From: an uncultured Eubacteriales bacterium
Lineage (GTDB): Bacteria; Bacillota; Clostridia; Oscillospirales; Acutalibacteraceae
Direction of reading: 5' to 3'
Length of the DNA: 64,000 bases
Assembly: GCA_934489735.1 (NCBI GenBank)
Contig: CAKSSR010000005.1
Location: forward strand, 1 to 64,000
A program made the position numbers and the translations under genes. Under the pieces are notes generated by a model. It saw only the letters and a list, made by a program, of their open reading frames with translations. It was not told the origin of the DNA and did not search any database. Below, in pieces: positions 54,152 through 62,878 of this stretch; within the stretch, counting starts at the first letter, position 1, and each line of letters begins with the position of its first letter.

Positions 54152-56605
54152 TTAGCAAAAAATTTTATTTTTTCCGACCTTATCAGCAAATTTAATTGAG
54201 GCTGTCCTTGCATCTTTTTCATTTAGTCCGATCAATATCAATTCTGCGTAACAGAATGCCTCAATTTTCATATTTTCTATTTCAAAAGAGTTGTCTGATA
54301 CTTCCGGCGGTCTTTCATATCTTGTCTCAGTAAATGGTCTCCAACCGTAATTATTTATAGGCAATCTATCTTTATATCTCTTTTCAAATAATTTCTCTGC
54401 CATTTCTGATTGTTTTTCAGCCAACTCAAAGCTCATTCCTCTGCCAACTAACTTTGCGAAGCAACGTGCATAAAAATCGCTTTTCCCTTCTTTAAGCTTA
54501 GATTTAAATATTTTTGATTGATTCATTGCATTATTAACATGTGCCCCTCTAACTATCAACTCTGCGTAGTATAATGCAACTTCTTTTCTATATCCTTCTT
54601 TAAATTTTTCATTTGCTATCATTGCTTGCCTTCTAGCTGCAGCTTCTCCTATACCCTGCTTCATTGATTCGGCATAAAATTCAGAAAAGCTCTCACCCTC
54701 TTCAGACTTTCTCTCAGATTCTTCTGCCCTTTCTCTTGCCAAACCTTCACTTAAGCCACCCATTATCAATTCTGAGTAATAAAAGGCATAGTCATTGCTT
54801 CTTCCCTTTGCCACTTCGTTCTCTGCTATTGCTACTTGTCTTTCTATATCATATATGTACGTCCCTCTGACTTTTAATTCTGAGTAAAATCTTGCATATG
54901 TCTCGCTTTTGCCTGCTCTTACCATCTGTTCAAATTCTTTTGCTCTCTTTTCTGCTTGATTTGCATTCAGTCCAGAAAGTATCAATTCTGCATAATAAAT
55001 TGAATAATCATAGCTATTTTGAGCCAGCACTTCTCTTTCTGCTATTTCTGCCTGCCTACGTGCTTTATCATTATCCATACCTTTGAATATCAAACCTGTA
55101 TATATTCGCACGTAAATGTCACTTTTTCCTACTCTACCCTTCTCTTTTTCAAACATTTCTGCTCTTTTTCTTGCTTCATTCTCACTTACGCCATCAGCTA
55201 TCAAATCAACATAGTGAAATGCATAAATATTGCTTCTTCCACTCAATACTTCCTTCTCTGCAATTGCTGCTAACTCGTCTATTCTATCTGTGTCTGCAGG
55301 TTTGTAGCAATGATCAATCATTTCGGCCTGGATGCAATAATGTGCATAAAAATGTGCATAAATATTGCTTTTCCCCTCTACAATCTTACGTCCAAATTCA
55401 GTCGTTTGCTTATCTGCGATATAGCTATTTAAGCCATGTGTTACCAATTCTGCATAATACAATGCTCCGATAACACTACCACTGCTATCGTATCCTTGTT
55501 CTGCTATTTCTGCTTTACTAATAATCCTATGATAATTCTCTCCTCTTTTAAGATATTCTAAAATAAAGCTTGCAAATACTTCATCATCTCTAATTCTGTC
55601 ACACAATGCCTCTGATCTTTCTTTCGCTTCTTCCTCGCTTAAGCCTTCAATATATCTGAATATTATATAGTGGTATCTGTAAAGAGTTGTCTTTCCTTGT
55701 CTAATTTCTTCTTCTATTTCAGGAGTCTTTCTTCCTTCCATATTAACTAAGAATCTAAAGATAGCTTCAACCATATTCTCAGAGCTTTCAGCAGTATCCT
55801 CTTCTCCAGTTGATTCTAACACATTTCCTCCTTCCTCCAGGTCCATTGTTATAAAATTTACAGGAGGATTATAAACTCTCCCTTCCACAATCCTCCTTCT
55901 CCAAGGGTGAGGTGATTCATATCTTGGTTTTTCTTCCTTGACCAATGCTTTACATATCATTTTTGCTTTAAATTTAGCTTCTGCCTCATTAAAACCATTT
56001 GCAATTGATTCAGCATAACTGTTTGCAAATACTTCATTCTTACCGGAACGTATAATATCTCTAAATATTTCTGACATTATCCTTGCTTTTTCTTTTTCAA
56101 TTCCATCCAGAACTACTAATTTGGCATAATATTTTGAATGACATTCATTCTTGCTCAATAAAAGTTCTTGATTATATACTTTTTCAAAGGCTGGTCGTTT
56201 ACTCTCTTCAATTTCAATATCCGTCTCCACATATTTACTTTCAGCATCGTCTCCCTTAAGTGATACAGTCATTTCTCTGGCATAACTATCTGCCAAATCT
56301 TCGTCCGATAATTCCATTAAGTAATCTTCATAAGCTTTTGCTCGTATTTTTGCTTCAGCTTTATTCATATTCTCTAAAACTGTCAATGTGGCATAATATT
56401 TTGCATAACTTTCGCTCTTACCTGATGAAATTTCTCGACCATATGCTTCATCAAAGGCAGATTGTTTACTTTCTTCAGCCTTCGTACTCGTCTCTGTGCC
56501 TTTCTCTTCCATTGCCTCTTCCATTGCCATTGAATTCATTCCTGACAACATCATTCCTAATCCTAATACAAATGTCGACATCCTTAATAATTTTTTTAAT
56601 CCCAC
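54152..56605 (-). CDS. Secreted repeat protein R10 with C-terminal Phe-Cys
   Basis: An 817-residue protein, first of the five-gene operon. The start is GTG 56605 (MGLKKLLRMSTFVLG), 7-8 bases after TTTGGAGGG; the signal peptide ends SGMNSMAM. Repeats include GKSESYAKYYATLTV, GRSNIYAFHYVDLIA, GKSDIYVRIYTGLIF and GRSNDYAFYYSELIM. A central acidic segment (near 265-290) replaces the FIPMEF block of its neighbours only loosely (FITMDLEEGGNV). It ends KIFC. Upstream lie tandem promoter-terminator units at 56679-57062. Confidence 0.82.
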   Translation of the reverse strand: MGLKKLLRMSTFVLGLGMMLSGMNSMAMEEAMEEKGTETSTKAEESKQSAFDEAYGREISSGKSESYAKYYATLTVLENMNKAEAKIRAKAYEDYLMELSDEDLADSYAREMTVSLKGDDAESKYVETDIEIEESKRPAFEKVYNQELLLSKNECHSKYYAKLVVLDGIEKEKARIMSEIFRDIIRSGKNEVFANSYAESIANGFNEAEAKFKAKMICKALVKEEKPRYESPHPWRRRIVEGRVYNPPVNFITMDLEEGGNVLESTGEEDTAESSENMVEAIFRFLVNMEGRKTPEIEEEIRQGKTTLYRYHYIIFRYIEGLSEEEAKERSEALCDRIRDDEVFASFILEYLKRGENYHRIISKAEIAEQGYDSSGSVIGALYYAELVTHGLNSYIADKQTTEFGRKIVEGKSNIYAHFYAHYCIQAEMIDHCYKPADTDRIDELAAIAEKEVLSGRSNIYAFHYVDLIADGVSENEARKRAEMFEKEKGRVGKSDIYVRIYTGLIFKGMDNDKARRQAEIAEREVLAQNSYDYSIYYAELILSGLNANQAEKRAKEFEQMVRAGKSETYARFYSELKVRGTYIYDIERQVAIAENEVAKGRSNDYAFYYSELIMGGLSEGLARERAEESERKSEEGESFSEFYAESMKQGIGEAAARRQAMIANEKFKEGYRKEVALYYAELIVRGAHVNNAMNQSKIFKSKLKEGKSDFYARCFAKLVGRGMSFELAEKQSEMAEKLFEKRYKDRLPINNYGWRPFTETRYERPPEVSDNSFEIENMKIEAFCYAELILIGLNEKDARTASIKFADKVGKNKIFC

Positions 56606-56678
56606 GTTATTTTCCCTCCAAATTTTTTAAAGACTCTATAACTCATCTAAAGCTAGTAAAAAACATCTCTATTCAAAA

Positions 56679-57062
56679 ATACAAGAACTGTCAAAAAACA
56701 ATTCTTGTATCCTAACTTTTCTAAAGTTATATTAAATATTTCTAATCTTCACACAAACAAATTATATACCTATCTCATTCATTTGTCAAGCATTAATCAA
56801 AATTTAACCTCAAATCTGAACTTTATTCTAAAATTTGAAACTTTCAGTATAAAAAAATACAAGAACTGTCAAAAAACAATTCTTGCATCCTAACTTTTCT
56901 AAAGTTATATTAAATATTTCTAATCTTCACAGTAATAAATTATATACCTATTTCATTTATTTGTCAAGCATTAATTAAAATTTAATCTCACGTCTGAACT
57001 TTATTCTAAAATTTGAAACTTTCAGTATAAAAATACAAGAACTGCGAAAACAATTCTTGTAT
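56679..57062 (-). repeat. Tandem promoter-leader-terminator units upstream of the five-gene operon
   Basis: A unit of 178 bases is present twice, with a third partial copy. Each full unit holds, on the minus strand, TTGACA, a 17-base spacer and TATAAT (56784-56789 with 56761-56766; 56962-56967 with 56939-56944). About 50 bases later comes a perfect ATACAAGAA/TTCTTGTAT type hairpin followed by T (56679-56710, 56857-56888, and 57033-57062 alone). So each promoter runs into its own terminator before the operon: either attenuators or a short repeated RNA of about 75 bases. A small AACTTT-AGA-AAAGTT hairpin lies in each leader. Confidence 0.8.
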
Positions 57063-57346
57063 CCAATCATCCTAAAATAATATAAATCTTTTCTATGTCC
57101 AAATGCTGCCCCATTACTTTTGAAAACATTCTATGTCTATTCTTAATAATTTTAAGGTACCTTGTTCTCGATACTTTCTATCCCATTAGCAATTTGCTCA
57201 ATCTAAGTATTCTAAGGTTAACCTATCCTTATCTATTTGCTGTCCACACGATTTCTATCATTAAAAAATGCTCTCTTTTCTTAATTCCTACAATAAATAC
57301 CTCATTCAGTCCAAAACAAAATCAGCTCACTGCTTAAATTTTGATC
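57063..57346. other. Intergenic stretch without a recognisable gene
   Basis: About 280 AT-rich bases between the tandem units and the small gene at 57347. Short frames on the plus strand lack ribosome-binding sites. I see no RNA gene. Confidence 0.45.
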
Positions 57347-57634
57347 TCACCACTCAACCCATTCCATGTCTTTCTCAGCTTCCCAAAATGTCTTTCCCTC
57401 AAATATCGGTTCATTTAAAGCAAGTTCCATACACTTCTCTCCCGAACTAGCTCTTTTATCAAAAACAGTCTTAACATAGTTACCTTTGTCATCCCATATG
57501 ACAATATCATAGGAGTAGTCATTGTCCTTGTGGTAGATAATACCGTGGAAAAAGTATTTAATTCCATGATACATCACTGCACATTCTTCGTATGTCGTGT
57601 GGTCTACAAAATCGTTAACATTTCCATATTTCAT
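57347..57634 (-). CDS. Small cytosolic protein of unknown function
   Basis: A 95-residue protein, ATG 57634 after AAGGGGTTGAATTA. It has no signal peptide and no repeat; the composition is acidic and aromatic (YHGIKYFFHGIIYHKDND, FWEAEKDMEWVEW). It resembles small beta-rich hypothetical proteins, and I do not recognise the family. It stands 27 bases after the end of the repeat-protein gene at 57662, so it may be the last gene of that operon and the only non-repeat member. Confidence 0.6.
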   Translation of the reverse strand: MKYGNVNDFVDHTTYEECAVMYHGIKYFFHGIIYHKDNDYSYDIVIWDDKGNYVKTVFDKRASSGEKCMELALNEPIFEGKTFWEAEKDMEWVEW

Positions 57635-57661
57635 TTAATTCAACCCCTTAAAATATTTTTG

Positions 57662-59446
57662 CTACATCATGTCAGCTACGCATTCTTCTGCTATCCTATC
57701 TGCTTCAAAAGGGCTCTTGCCGCTTATAATTTCTCTTTCAAATACTTCAGATTGCTTGTGGGCTTTAAGCTTTGATAAGTTTTTCTCTACTATTAGCCTC
57801 GCATAGTATTCAGAATAAATAAAACTTCTTCCAGCTTTTATTTCTTCTTCAAATATTTCTACTTGAGGTCTTGCCTGAGCTTCCTTTATCCCTCTTTCCA
57901 CAATTAAACTCGAATAGTTTGCTGAATAGCAAGGACTTTTTCCAAACATTCTTTCTTTTTCAAATATTTCTGCCATAATTTCAGCCTTTTCTCTATCAAT
58001 TCCCTTTATCATTATCAATTCAGTATAATAGGATGCATAAATTCCGCTATGTTTTTTAATTAATGCTTCTTTAAACACGTTCAACATAGCTTCCGCTTGA
58101 TGTCCTTCCAATCTTTTTAAGACCACTAAGTTAGTATAATATTCCGCACAAACAGGAGAACTCCCATCGCTGATTTTCGAATTATAAACTTCTGCTTTCC
58201 TTCTAGCTATATCCTCTCTCAATCCATTTGCAAGTTGCTCCACATAGTATTCTGAATATTCATTACTTCTTTTTGATTTCTTCTCTTTTTCAAATAAATC
58301 TGCCTGCGCCCTTGCCTGTTCTTCATCCAATCTATTTACGACTATCAATTTTGCATAATAATCCGCATAATCTGGACTTTTTTTATCTTTTATTTCTTGC
58401 TCGTACACTTCTGCTTGATGTCTTGCCTGAGCCTCGCTTAATCTTTTCTCAACTAGCAAATCCACATAGTAAGAAGCGTAAGCAAAACTTTTATCTGACA
58501 TAACTTCTTTATGATATATTTCTATTTTAGACTTACCATTTACTAACTTTCTGTCCTTAGCAGATTTCTCATAGCAGTTGGAGCTATCATATTCATCCTT
58601 ATTTATCATTTCCTGCTCCAATATTTCAGCCTGTAAGCTCGCTTGGGATTCCAACAACTTCTTTCTAACTACTAAATCAGCAAGATATTCTGCATGAATG
58701 TGACTTTTGCCTCTTTTTCTTGCCTGATCAAATACGCTTGCTAAAAATCTTGCTTTAGTTGGTTCAACTTTTCTTGAAGCTATCAATTCTGCGCAATAGT
58801 CGGCATAAAAGTATCCTGGTCTCACCCTTGTAATTTCATATTCAAATACTTTTGATTGTTCGTCAGCTTCACTTTTGCTTAACCCTCTGCAAACAATTAG
58901 TTCCGCATAATGGTCAGAATATATATAACTCTTACCTTCTTTCTCTTGCTTTTCTTCACATATCATTGCTTGTTTTTCTGCTTGTGAACGATTCAATCCT
59001 CTCTTAACTATTAGCTCGGCATAGTAACGGGAATAAAAGCGAGTCCTCCCCGCCACCATCTGTTCCTCAAATATTTCAGCACGAGCTCTCATTTCCTCCT
59101 CTTCTTTCTCTGACAAAAACATCCCAGCTGTTAATTCCGCATAATGATCTGCATAAAAAAATTCTTTTCCCCTTGCCCTTTCCTGATCGAATATTTCCGC
59201 TCTCTGTCTTGCCGCTCTTTCTGTCATCTTCCATTCAACAATCAGATTAGCATAATAAGCAGAATAGTCTTTACTTTTCTTTTCCCTTCTCTCTGCCTTA
59301 TATATTTCTTTCTTACTCTTCGATTTTTCTTCAACTTTTGTTGCCTCTGGGCTAACTTTTTCCATTGCCATTGAATTGATTCCAATGAGAATTGTCCCTA
59401 AACCCATTGCACATATCGATAGTTTCATTAATTTACTTAATTTCAT
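57662..59446 (-). CDS. Secreted 37-residue-repeat protein R11
   Basis: A 594-residue member from ATG 59446 (MKLSKLMKLSICAMGLG), with AGAGGAAG before it; the longer in-frame start at 59467 overlaps the previous stop. The signal peptide ends GINSMAM. About 15 repeats follow with good consensus: SKDYSAYYANLIV, GRTRFYSRYYAELIV, KSPDYADYYAKLIV, GRSFIYSEYYARLIV. One non-repeat insert lies near residue 280. The end is the cap GKSPFEADRIAEECVADMM. It is third in the operon that starts at 60994. Confidence 0.83.
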   Translation of the reverse strand: MKLSKLMKLSICAMGLGTILIGINSMAMEKVSPEATKVEEKSKSKKEIYKAERREKKSKDYSAYYANLIVEWKMTERAARQRAEIFDQERARGKEFFYADHYAELTAGMFLSEKEEEEMRARAEIFEEQMVAGRTRFYSRYYAELIVKRGLNRSQAEKQAMICEEKQEKEGKSYIYSDHYAELIVCRGLSKSEADEQSKVFEYEITRVRPGYFYADYCAELIASRKVEPTKARFLASVFDQARKRGKSHIHAEYLADLVVRKKLLESQASLQAEILEQEMINKDEYDSSNCYEKSAKDRKLVNGKSKIEIYHKEVMSDKSFAYASYYVDLLVEKRLSEAQARHQAEVYEQEIKDKKSPDYADYYAKLIVVNRLDEEQARAQADLFEKEKKSKRSNEYSEYYVEQLANGLREDIARRKAEVYNSKISDGSSPVCAEYYTNLVVLKRLEGHQAEAMLNVFKEALIKKHSGIYASYYTELIMIKGIDREKAEIMAEIFEKERMFGKSPCYSANYSSLIVERGIKEAQARPQVEIFEEEIKAGRSFIYSEYYARLIVEKNLSKLKAHKQSEVFEREIISGKSPFEADRIAEECVADMM

Positions 59447-59466
59447 AATCGTCTTCCTCTTTGTCA

Positions 59467-60150
59467 TTATAATTTTTTCTTCTTTGCCGGTCTTTCTTCC
59501 TTAAGTTCATCAGCAGATGATAATCCTATTTCATCAAAATCCCTTTTTATTTGTAATGATTTCAAATTTTCTCTAGCTACATATTCCGGAACATCTCGAG
59601 CTATAAGCCGGGCATAATGGTCTGCATACTCATCTGTATTTCCTGCTAAAACTTCCATCTCGAAGATCTCCGATTGAAACTTAGCCTTCCTTTTGCCAAT
59701 CAACGACGAAACCATCAGCTTTGCATAGTAGTCCGAATAAATATAACTGTGTCCCTTTCGTCTCGCTCTACTAAAAACATCCGCCTGAATCCTAATCAAC
59801 CTCTTATCCGTCTTTGTACAAGCTGCTAACTTTGCATAATAATCTGCATAATCTCTGTCTCGTCCTTGAAAAATCTCTAATTCAAATACTGCACTTCTCA
59901 CTCTCGCTTCAATTACCTTGAGTTTTCTAATTTTAATCAACTCAGCATAATATTTCGCATAAAGTTCGCTTCTGCCTCTCTTTATTTCTTTATCATATGC
60001 CAACTTATACTCATCAACGATTGATATATTTGTTGATATTTCATGCTTGCTATCATCAGTAGCTTGGCTTGTACTTACATCCGTTGCGAGTGACTTCATT
60101 CCGACAATTAATATCCCTAAAATATATAAATATAACCTAAACTTCCTCAT
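59467..60150 (-). CDS. Short secreted 37-residue-repeat protein R12 with NLS-like C-terminus
   Basis: A 227-residue member with a different signal peptide (LYLYILGILIVGMKSLA, cleavage before TDV, as in R1). Four repeats follow: GRSELYAKYYAELIK, DRDYADYYAKLAA, GHSYIYSDYYAKLMV, TDEYADHYARLIA. The C-terminal tail is acidic and then ends RPAKKKKL, close to the SV40-type nuclear localisation pattern. Together with R1, which has the same type of signal peptide and a basic end, it forms a subgroup. A duplicated ATATATGAGGAAA text lies at its start; ATG 60150 follows GAGGAAAATAT. Confidence 0.82.
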   Translation of the reverse strand: MRKFRLYLYILGILIVGMKSLATDVSTSQATDDSKHEISTNISIVDEYKLAYDKEIKRGRSELYAKYYAELIKIRKLKVIEARVRSAVFELEIFQGRDRDYADYYAKLAACTKTDKRLIRIQADVFSRARRKGHSYIYSDYYAKLMVSSLIGKRKAKFQSEIFEMEVLAGNTDEYADHYARLIARDVPEYVARENLKSLQIKRDFDEIGLSSADELKEERPAKKKKL

Positions 60151-60178
60151 ATATTTTCCTCATATATTTTCCTTTGGT

Positions 60179-60994
60179 TTAATATACTCCATCGTAATCG
60201 CATATCGGTTGCTCCAAATTCATATGTTTCATCTTTTTTTCCATATCTTCTACCAATGTTTTCGCATAATAAGCTGCGTAGACCTTACTCCTCTTTTCTT
60301 CTAATATTGTCATTTCAAATATTGCTGCACGTTTTCTAGCTATGTTAACTGGAACTGATTCAAATATTAAATCTGCATAATGTTCTGCATAAAGTTCCCC
60401 TACTCCTTCTTTTTCAATTAAATCCAAACGAAATTCAGCTATATCTGGTAGAACAGATTCAAACACTATCAAATTAGCATATTTAGATGAATACGTCTTA
60501 CCTTTCCCTTCCTCCATCTTGTAAGTATATAAGTCTGCTAATCTGTCTGCAATTTCATTTGGGTACTTTCCCTCCACTATCATCTCAGAAAAGTAGTCAG
60601 CGTAAATTCGCCCCCTATTCTTTTTTAAAGCTTGCTCGTATATTTCAGCCCTTCGCCATGCCATTGTTCGATCGAGCTTATGTTCTACTACTAACCTCGC
60701 ATAATAAGCTGAATATTCTGCACTTCTGCCTCCCTCTAATAACATTTCGACAAATAATGCTGATTCTTTCTTAATCAAATCCTGAGTCAAGTATTTTCTT
60801 TCTGACAATCTCTTACAATATTCTTTGTAAATGTCTTGCCCCATTTGGCCTTTGGCTCCTTCGTACTTACTCTTCGTTACTATTTCATTCTTTGTCTCAG
60901 TTTCAACCTCCATCGCCATTGAATTAATTCCAATAATTGAAACCCCTAATCCTATGGCACATAATGATGTCTTTAAAAAATTTTTAAAATTCAT
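60179..60994 (-). CDS. Secreted 37-residue-repeat protein R13
   Basis: A 271-residue member; ATG 60994 follows CGGAGGAAAAAAG. The signal peptide SLCAIGLGVSIIGINSMAM is a variant of the common one. After an acidic start, five repeats are seen (GRSAEYSAYYARLVV, GRIYADYFSEMIV, GKTYSSKYANLIV, GELYAEHYADLIF, SKVYAAYYAKTLV). The end (EQPICDYDGVY) is acidic. It is the first gene of the operon 60179-59467-57662 and has the promoter element shared with two other units. Confidence 0.82.
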   Translation of the reverse strand: MNFKNFLKTSLCAIGLGVSIIGINSMAMEVETETKNEIVTKSKYEGAKGQMGQDIYKEYCKRLSERKYLTQDLIKKESALFVEMLLEGGRSAEYSAYYARLVVEHKLDRTMAWRRAEIYEQALKKNRGRIYADYFSEMIVEGKYPNEIADRLADLYTYKMEEGKGKTYSSKYANLIVFESVLPDIAEFRLDLIEKEGVGELYAEHYADLIFESVPVNIARKRAAIFEMTILEEKRSKVYAAYYAKTLVEDMEKKMKHMNLEQPICDYDGVY

Positions 60995-61029
60995 TCTTTT
61001 TTCCTCCGTTATATAATTTATTTTATATT

Positions 61030-61080
61030 ATTTTATCATACTTTTCTTTCCTTTTTCTAAATTTAACATAAATTTAATAT
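61030..61080 (-). promoter_or_regulatory. Shared upstream element plus extended -10, gene at 60179
   Basis: Minus strand: ATATTAAATTTATGTTAA (61063-61080), identical over 18 bases to the copy at 43949-43966, then 24 bases and TGATAAAAT (61030-61038). It overlaps the 3' end region of the preceding gene. Confidence 0.7.
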
Positions 61081-61083
61081 TTT

Positions 61084-61947
61084 TCACTCAGATTCGTCTA
61101 AATTACCAGAAAAACAGTTTCTCTCCATCGCATAATCGTAAGCTTCATCTCTACTTTTGCCTTCCACCCTTTGATATATATAATTTTTAACAAACTCTTT
61201 GTTCAATCCTTCCTCCCCATTGGTAATCTTCCTTTCAAAAATTCTATATGTAATAAGTTCCGCATAATAATTTGCATAAAATTCGCTATAGTATCTCAAT
61301 GCATTCTCATATATTTCTGATTGCTTTCTTGCCGCTCTGTCATTATATTCTTTATTTACAGTCAAATCAGCATAACAGTCAGCATATGCTCCACTTTTTC
61401 CTTCCTTCTCTATCAGATGACAATATATCCTGGCTTGTCTCTTCGCTGTGCTTTCATCTATATGCCTGAATGCCACTAGCGTAGAGTAATAATCTGCATA
61501 AAGTTTGCTTTCCCCTCCAAGCAAAACTATACTTTCGTAAAAGTTAGCCTGCGTTTTCGCTAGCTTTTTACTATAATTTCTACCCACTATCAATAAAGCA
61601 TAATAATCTGCATAAACTTTACTCCTTTTATGATTTATCCTCTTAAGATATATTCTCGCTTGCCTCCTCGCTGTCTCTTCATCTAATTTTCTATCAATTT
61701 TTAAAACAGCATAATATTCTGCATAAGACTGTTCCCTTCCTTCCGATACCTCCTCTTTATATATTTCATATTTTTCCTTACATTTCTCTTTAACTTTCTT
61801 AATAAGTTTCTCATCGCACTTGTAAGCATCTTGAAATTCCAAACATAATCGTTTCAATTCCTGATAGTTTTGTTCTGGACTGCTTCCTAATATCGATATT
61901 TTCATAATAGTGCTTAAAGCCATGACAAATATTGTAATTTTTTCCAT
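61084..61947 (-). CDS. Secreted 37-residue-repeat protein R14
   Basis: A 287-residue member; ATG 61947 follows AAAGGAGAATTTGT. A short hydrophobic N-terminus (IFVMALSTIMKISILGS) acts as a signal peptide, less typical than in the others. Then come five repeats of textbook spacing: REQSYAEYYAVLKI, RSKVYADYYALLIV, ESKLYADYYSTLVA, KSGAYADCYADLTV, SEFYANYYAELITY, each separated by 37-38 residues. The C-terminal cap (VEGKSRDEAYDYAMERNCFS) contains a half-unit. It is the first gene of the island read from the right. Confidence 0.82.
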   Translation of the reverse strand: MEKITIFVMALSTIMKISILGSSPEQNYQELKRLCLEFQDAYKCDEKLIKKVKEKCKEKYEIYKEEVSEGREQSYAEYYAVLKIDRKLDEETARRQARIYLKRINHKRSKVYADYYALLIVGRNYSKKLAKTQANFYESIVLLGGESKLYADYYSTLVAFRHIDESTAKRQARIYCHLIEKEGKSGAYADCYADLTVNKEYNDRAARKQSEIYENALRYYSEFYANYYAELITYRIFERKITNGEEGLNKEFVKNYIYQRVEGKSRDEAYDYAMERNCFSGNLDESE

Positions 61948-61980
61948 ACAAATTCTCCTTTACTTTATATTTTTATCATA

Positions 61981-61989
61981 ATTATACCA
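61981..61989 (-). promoter_or_regulatory. Extended -10 promoter of the gene at 61084
   Basis: TGGTATAAT on the minus strand, about 35 bases before ATG 61947. No clear -35 box. The rest of the divergent region up to 62172 shows only AT-rich sequence. Confidence 0.55.
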
Positions 61990-62172
61990 CATTTATAAAA
62001 CTTTTTTAATATTTAATTTTTATTTTCACTTTTTCTTTCATAAAACAATTTAATTAAAATCTATTACTTGATCTTTAATACTTACTTATATCCATTACTA
62101 TGTCTTTATAAGTATTTACTTCGTATTTCCTTGTCATTATTATGCATTTGTTATATATTTTTAAAATAATAC

Positions 62173-62201
62173 TTGAAATAAATATGTTTCTATGATATAA
62201 T
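62173..62201 (+). promoter_or_regulatory. Promoter of the short BspA-like gene
   Basis: TTGAAA (62173-62178), 17-base spacer, TATAAT (62196-62201). Confidence 0.75.
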
Positions 62202-62267
62202 TACCTTTGGATTTGTTTTCCTTTTTCAAAAAAAATTTAATAAAAAATAGAATGGAGATGATTTATT

Positions 62268-62681
62268 ATGATAAATTATGAGGGAATACCAAAGCCTGAC
62301 TTCGATTTTGATGCACCAGATCTACATGTCATAAATAAAGACTTTATGGAGCGATTCGGTAGCTACATCTTTAAGCCTCATGAAAGTGGCTCCGGTCTTC
62401 TTTGTAACTTGGACTCACCAATCGTTGAAGCTGGCTCATTTATTCTAGATGAAGGCTTGTTTGAAGATAATCAAGATATAGTTGAAGTAATCGGAAGTAG
62501 AATCTTGACTATCAGAAGTCGAGCTTTTAAAAACTGTACTAACCTTATTAGTGCTTCTTTTCATGATGCTCATACTATCGCACCTGATGCTTTCGAAGGA
62601 TGTTCAAACTTAACTTACCTCGACGTTCCTTCCTCTCAAATAAGAGCTGAAGACCTCGCAATAAATTGTAAAAATTCTTAG
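62268..62681 (+). CDS. Short protein with BspA-like leucine-rich repeats
   Basis: A 137-residue protein without signal peptide. The C-terminal half carries two LRR_5 (BspA-type) units: RILTIRSRAFKNCTNLISASF and APDAFEGCSNLTYLDVP, with the typical AFxxCxNL core. The N-terminal half (residues 1-65) is acidic and unrecognised. ATG 62268 follows GGAGATG at normal spacing. It is transcribed alone, divergently from the repeat-protein island. BspA repeats elsewhere mediate binding; with so few units it may be a fragment of a larger type or a small partner of the proteins at 26.6-31.6 kb. Confidence 0.75.
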   Translation: MINYEGIPKPDFDFDAPDLHVINKDFMERFGSYIFKPHESGSGLLCNLDSPIVEAGSFILDEGLFEDNQDIVEVIGSRILTIRSRAFKNCTNLISASFHDAHTIAPDAFEGCSNLTYLDVPSSQIRAEDLAINCKNS

Positions 62682-62878
62682 CTTCCTACTGAAAATTCCT
62701 AAAATAAGTCGTATATATACGTAAATTAATCTACTTAAACATATTCAATCGGTGATTTGACTTGACTCTTGCTTGTCCCTTGTCGCCGGTTGTTTATTAA
62801 TTTGTCTCCTCATTCAATCGGCTCTTTATCATTTATCGCTTTTTTTCTCTTTTTTTAATCCAATCCCTATAATTTGTC

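Noticed and set aside
56679..57062. CRISPR array
   Set aside because: The repeated unit is 178 bases with few copies and contains promoters and terminators; there are no short repeats with unique spacers and no cas genes.
31839..61947. Sortase-anchored surface proteins
   Set aside because: No LPxTG-type motif, C-terminal hydrophobic helix or SLH domain is seen in any repeat protein.
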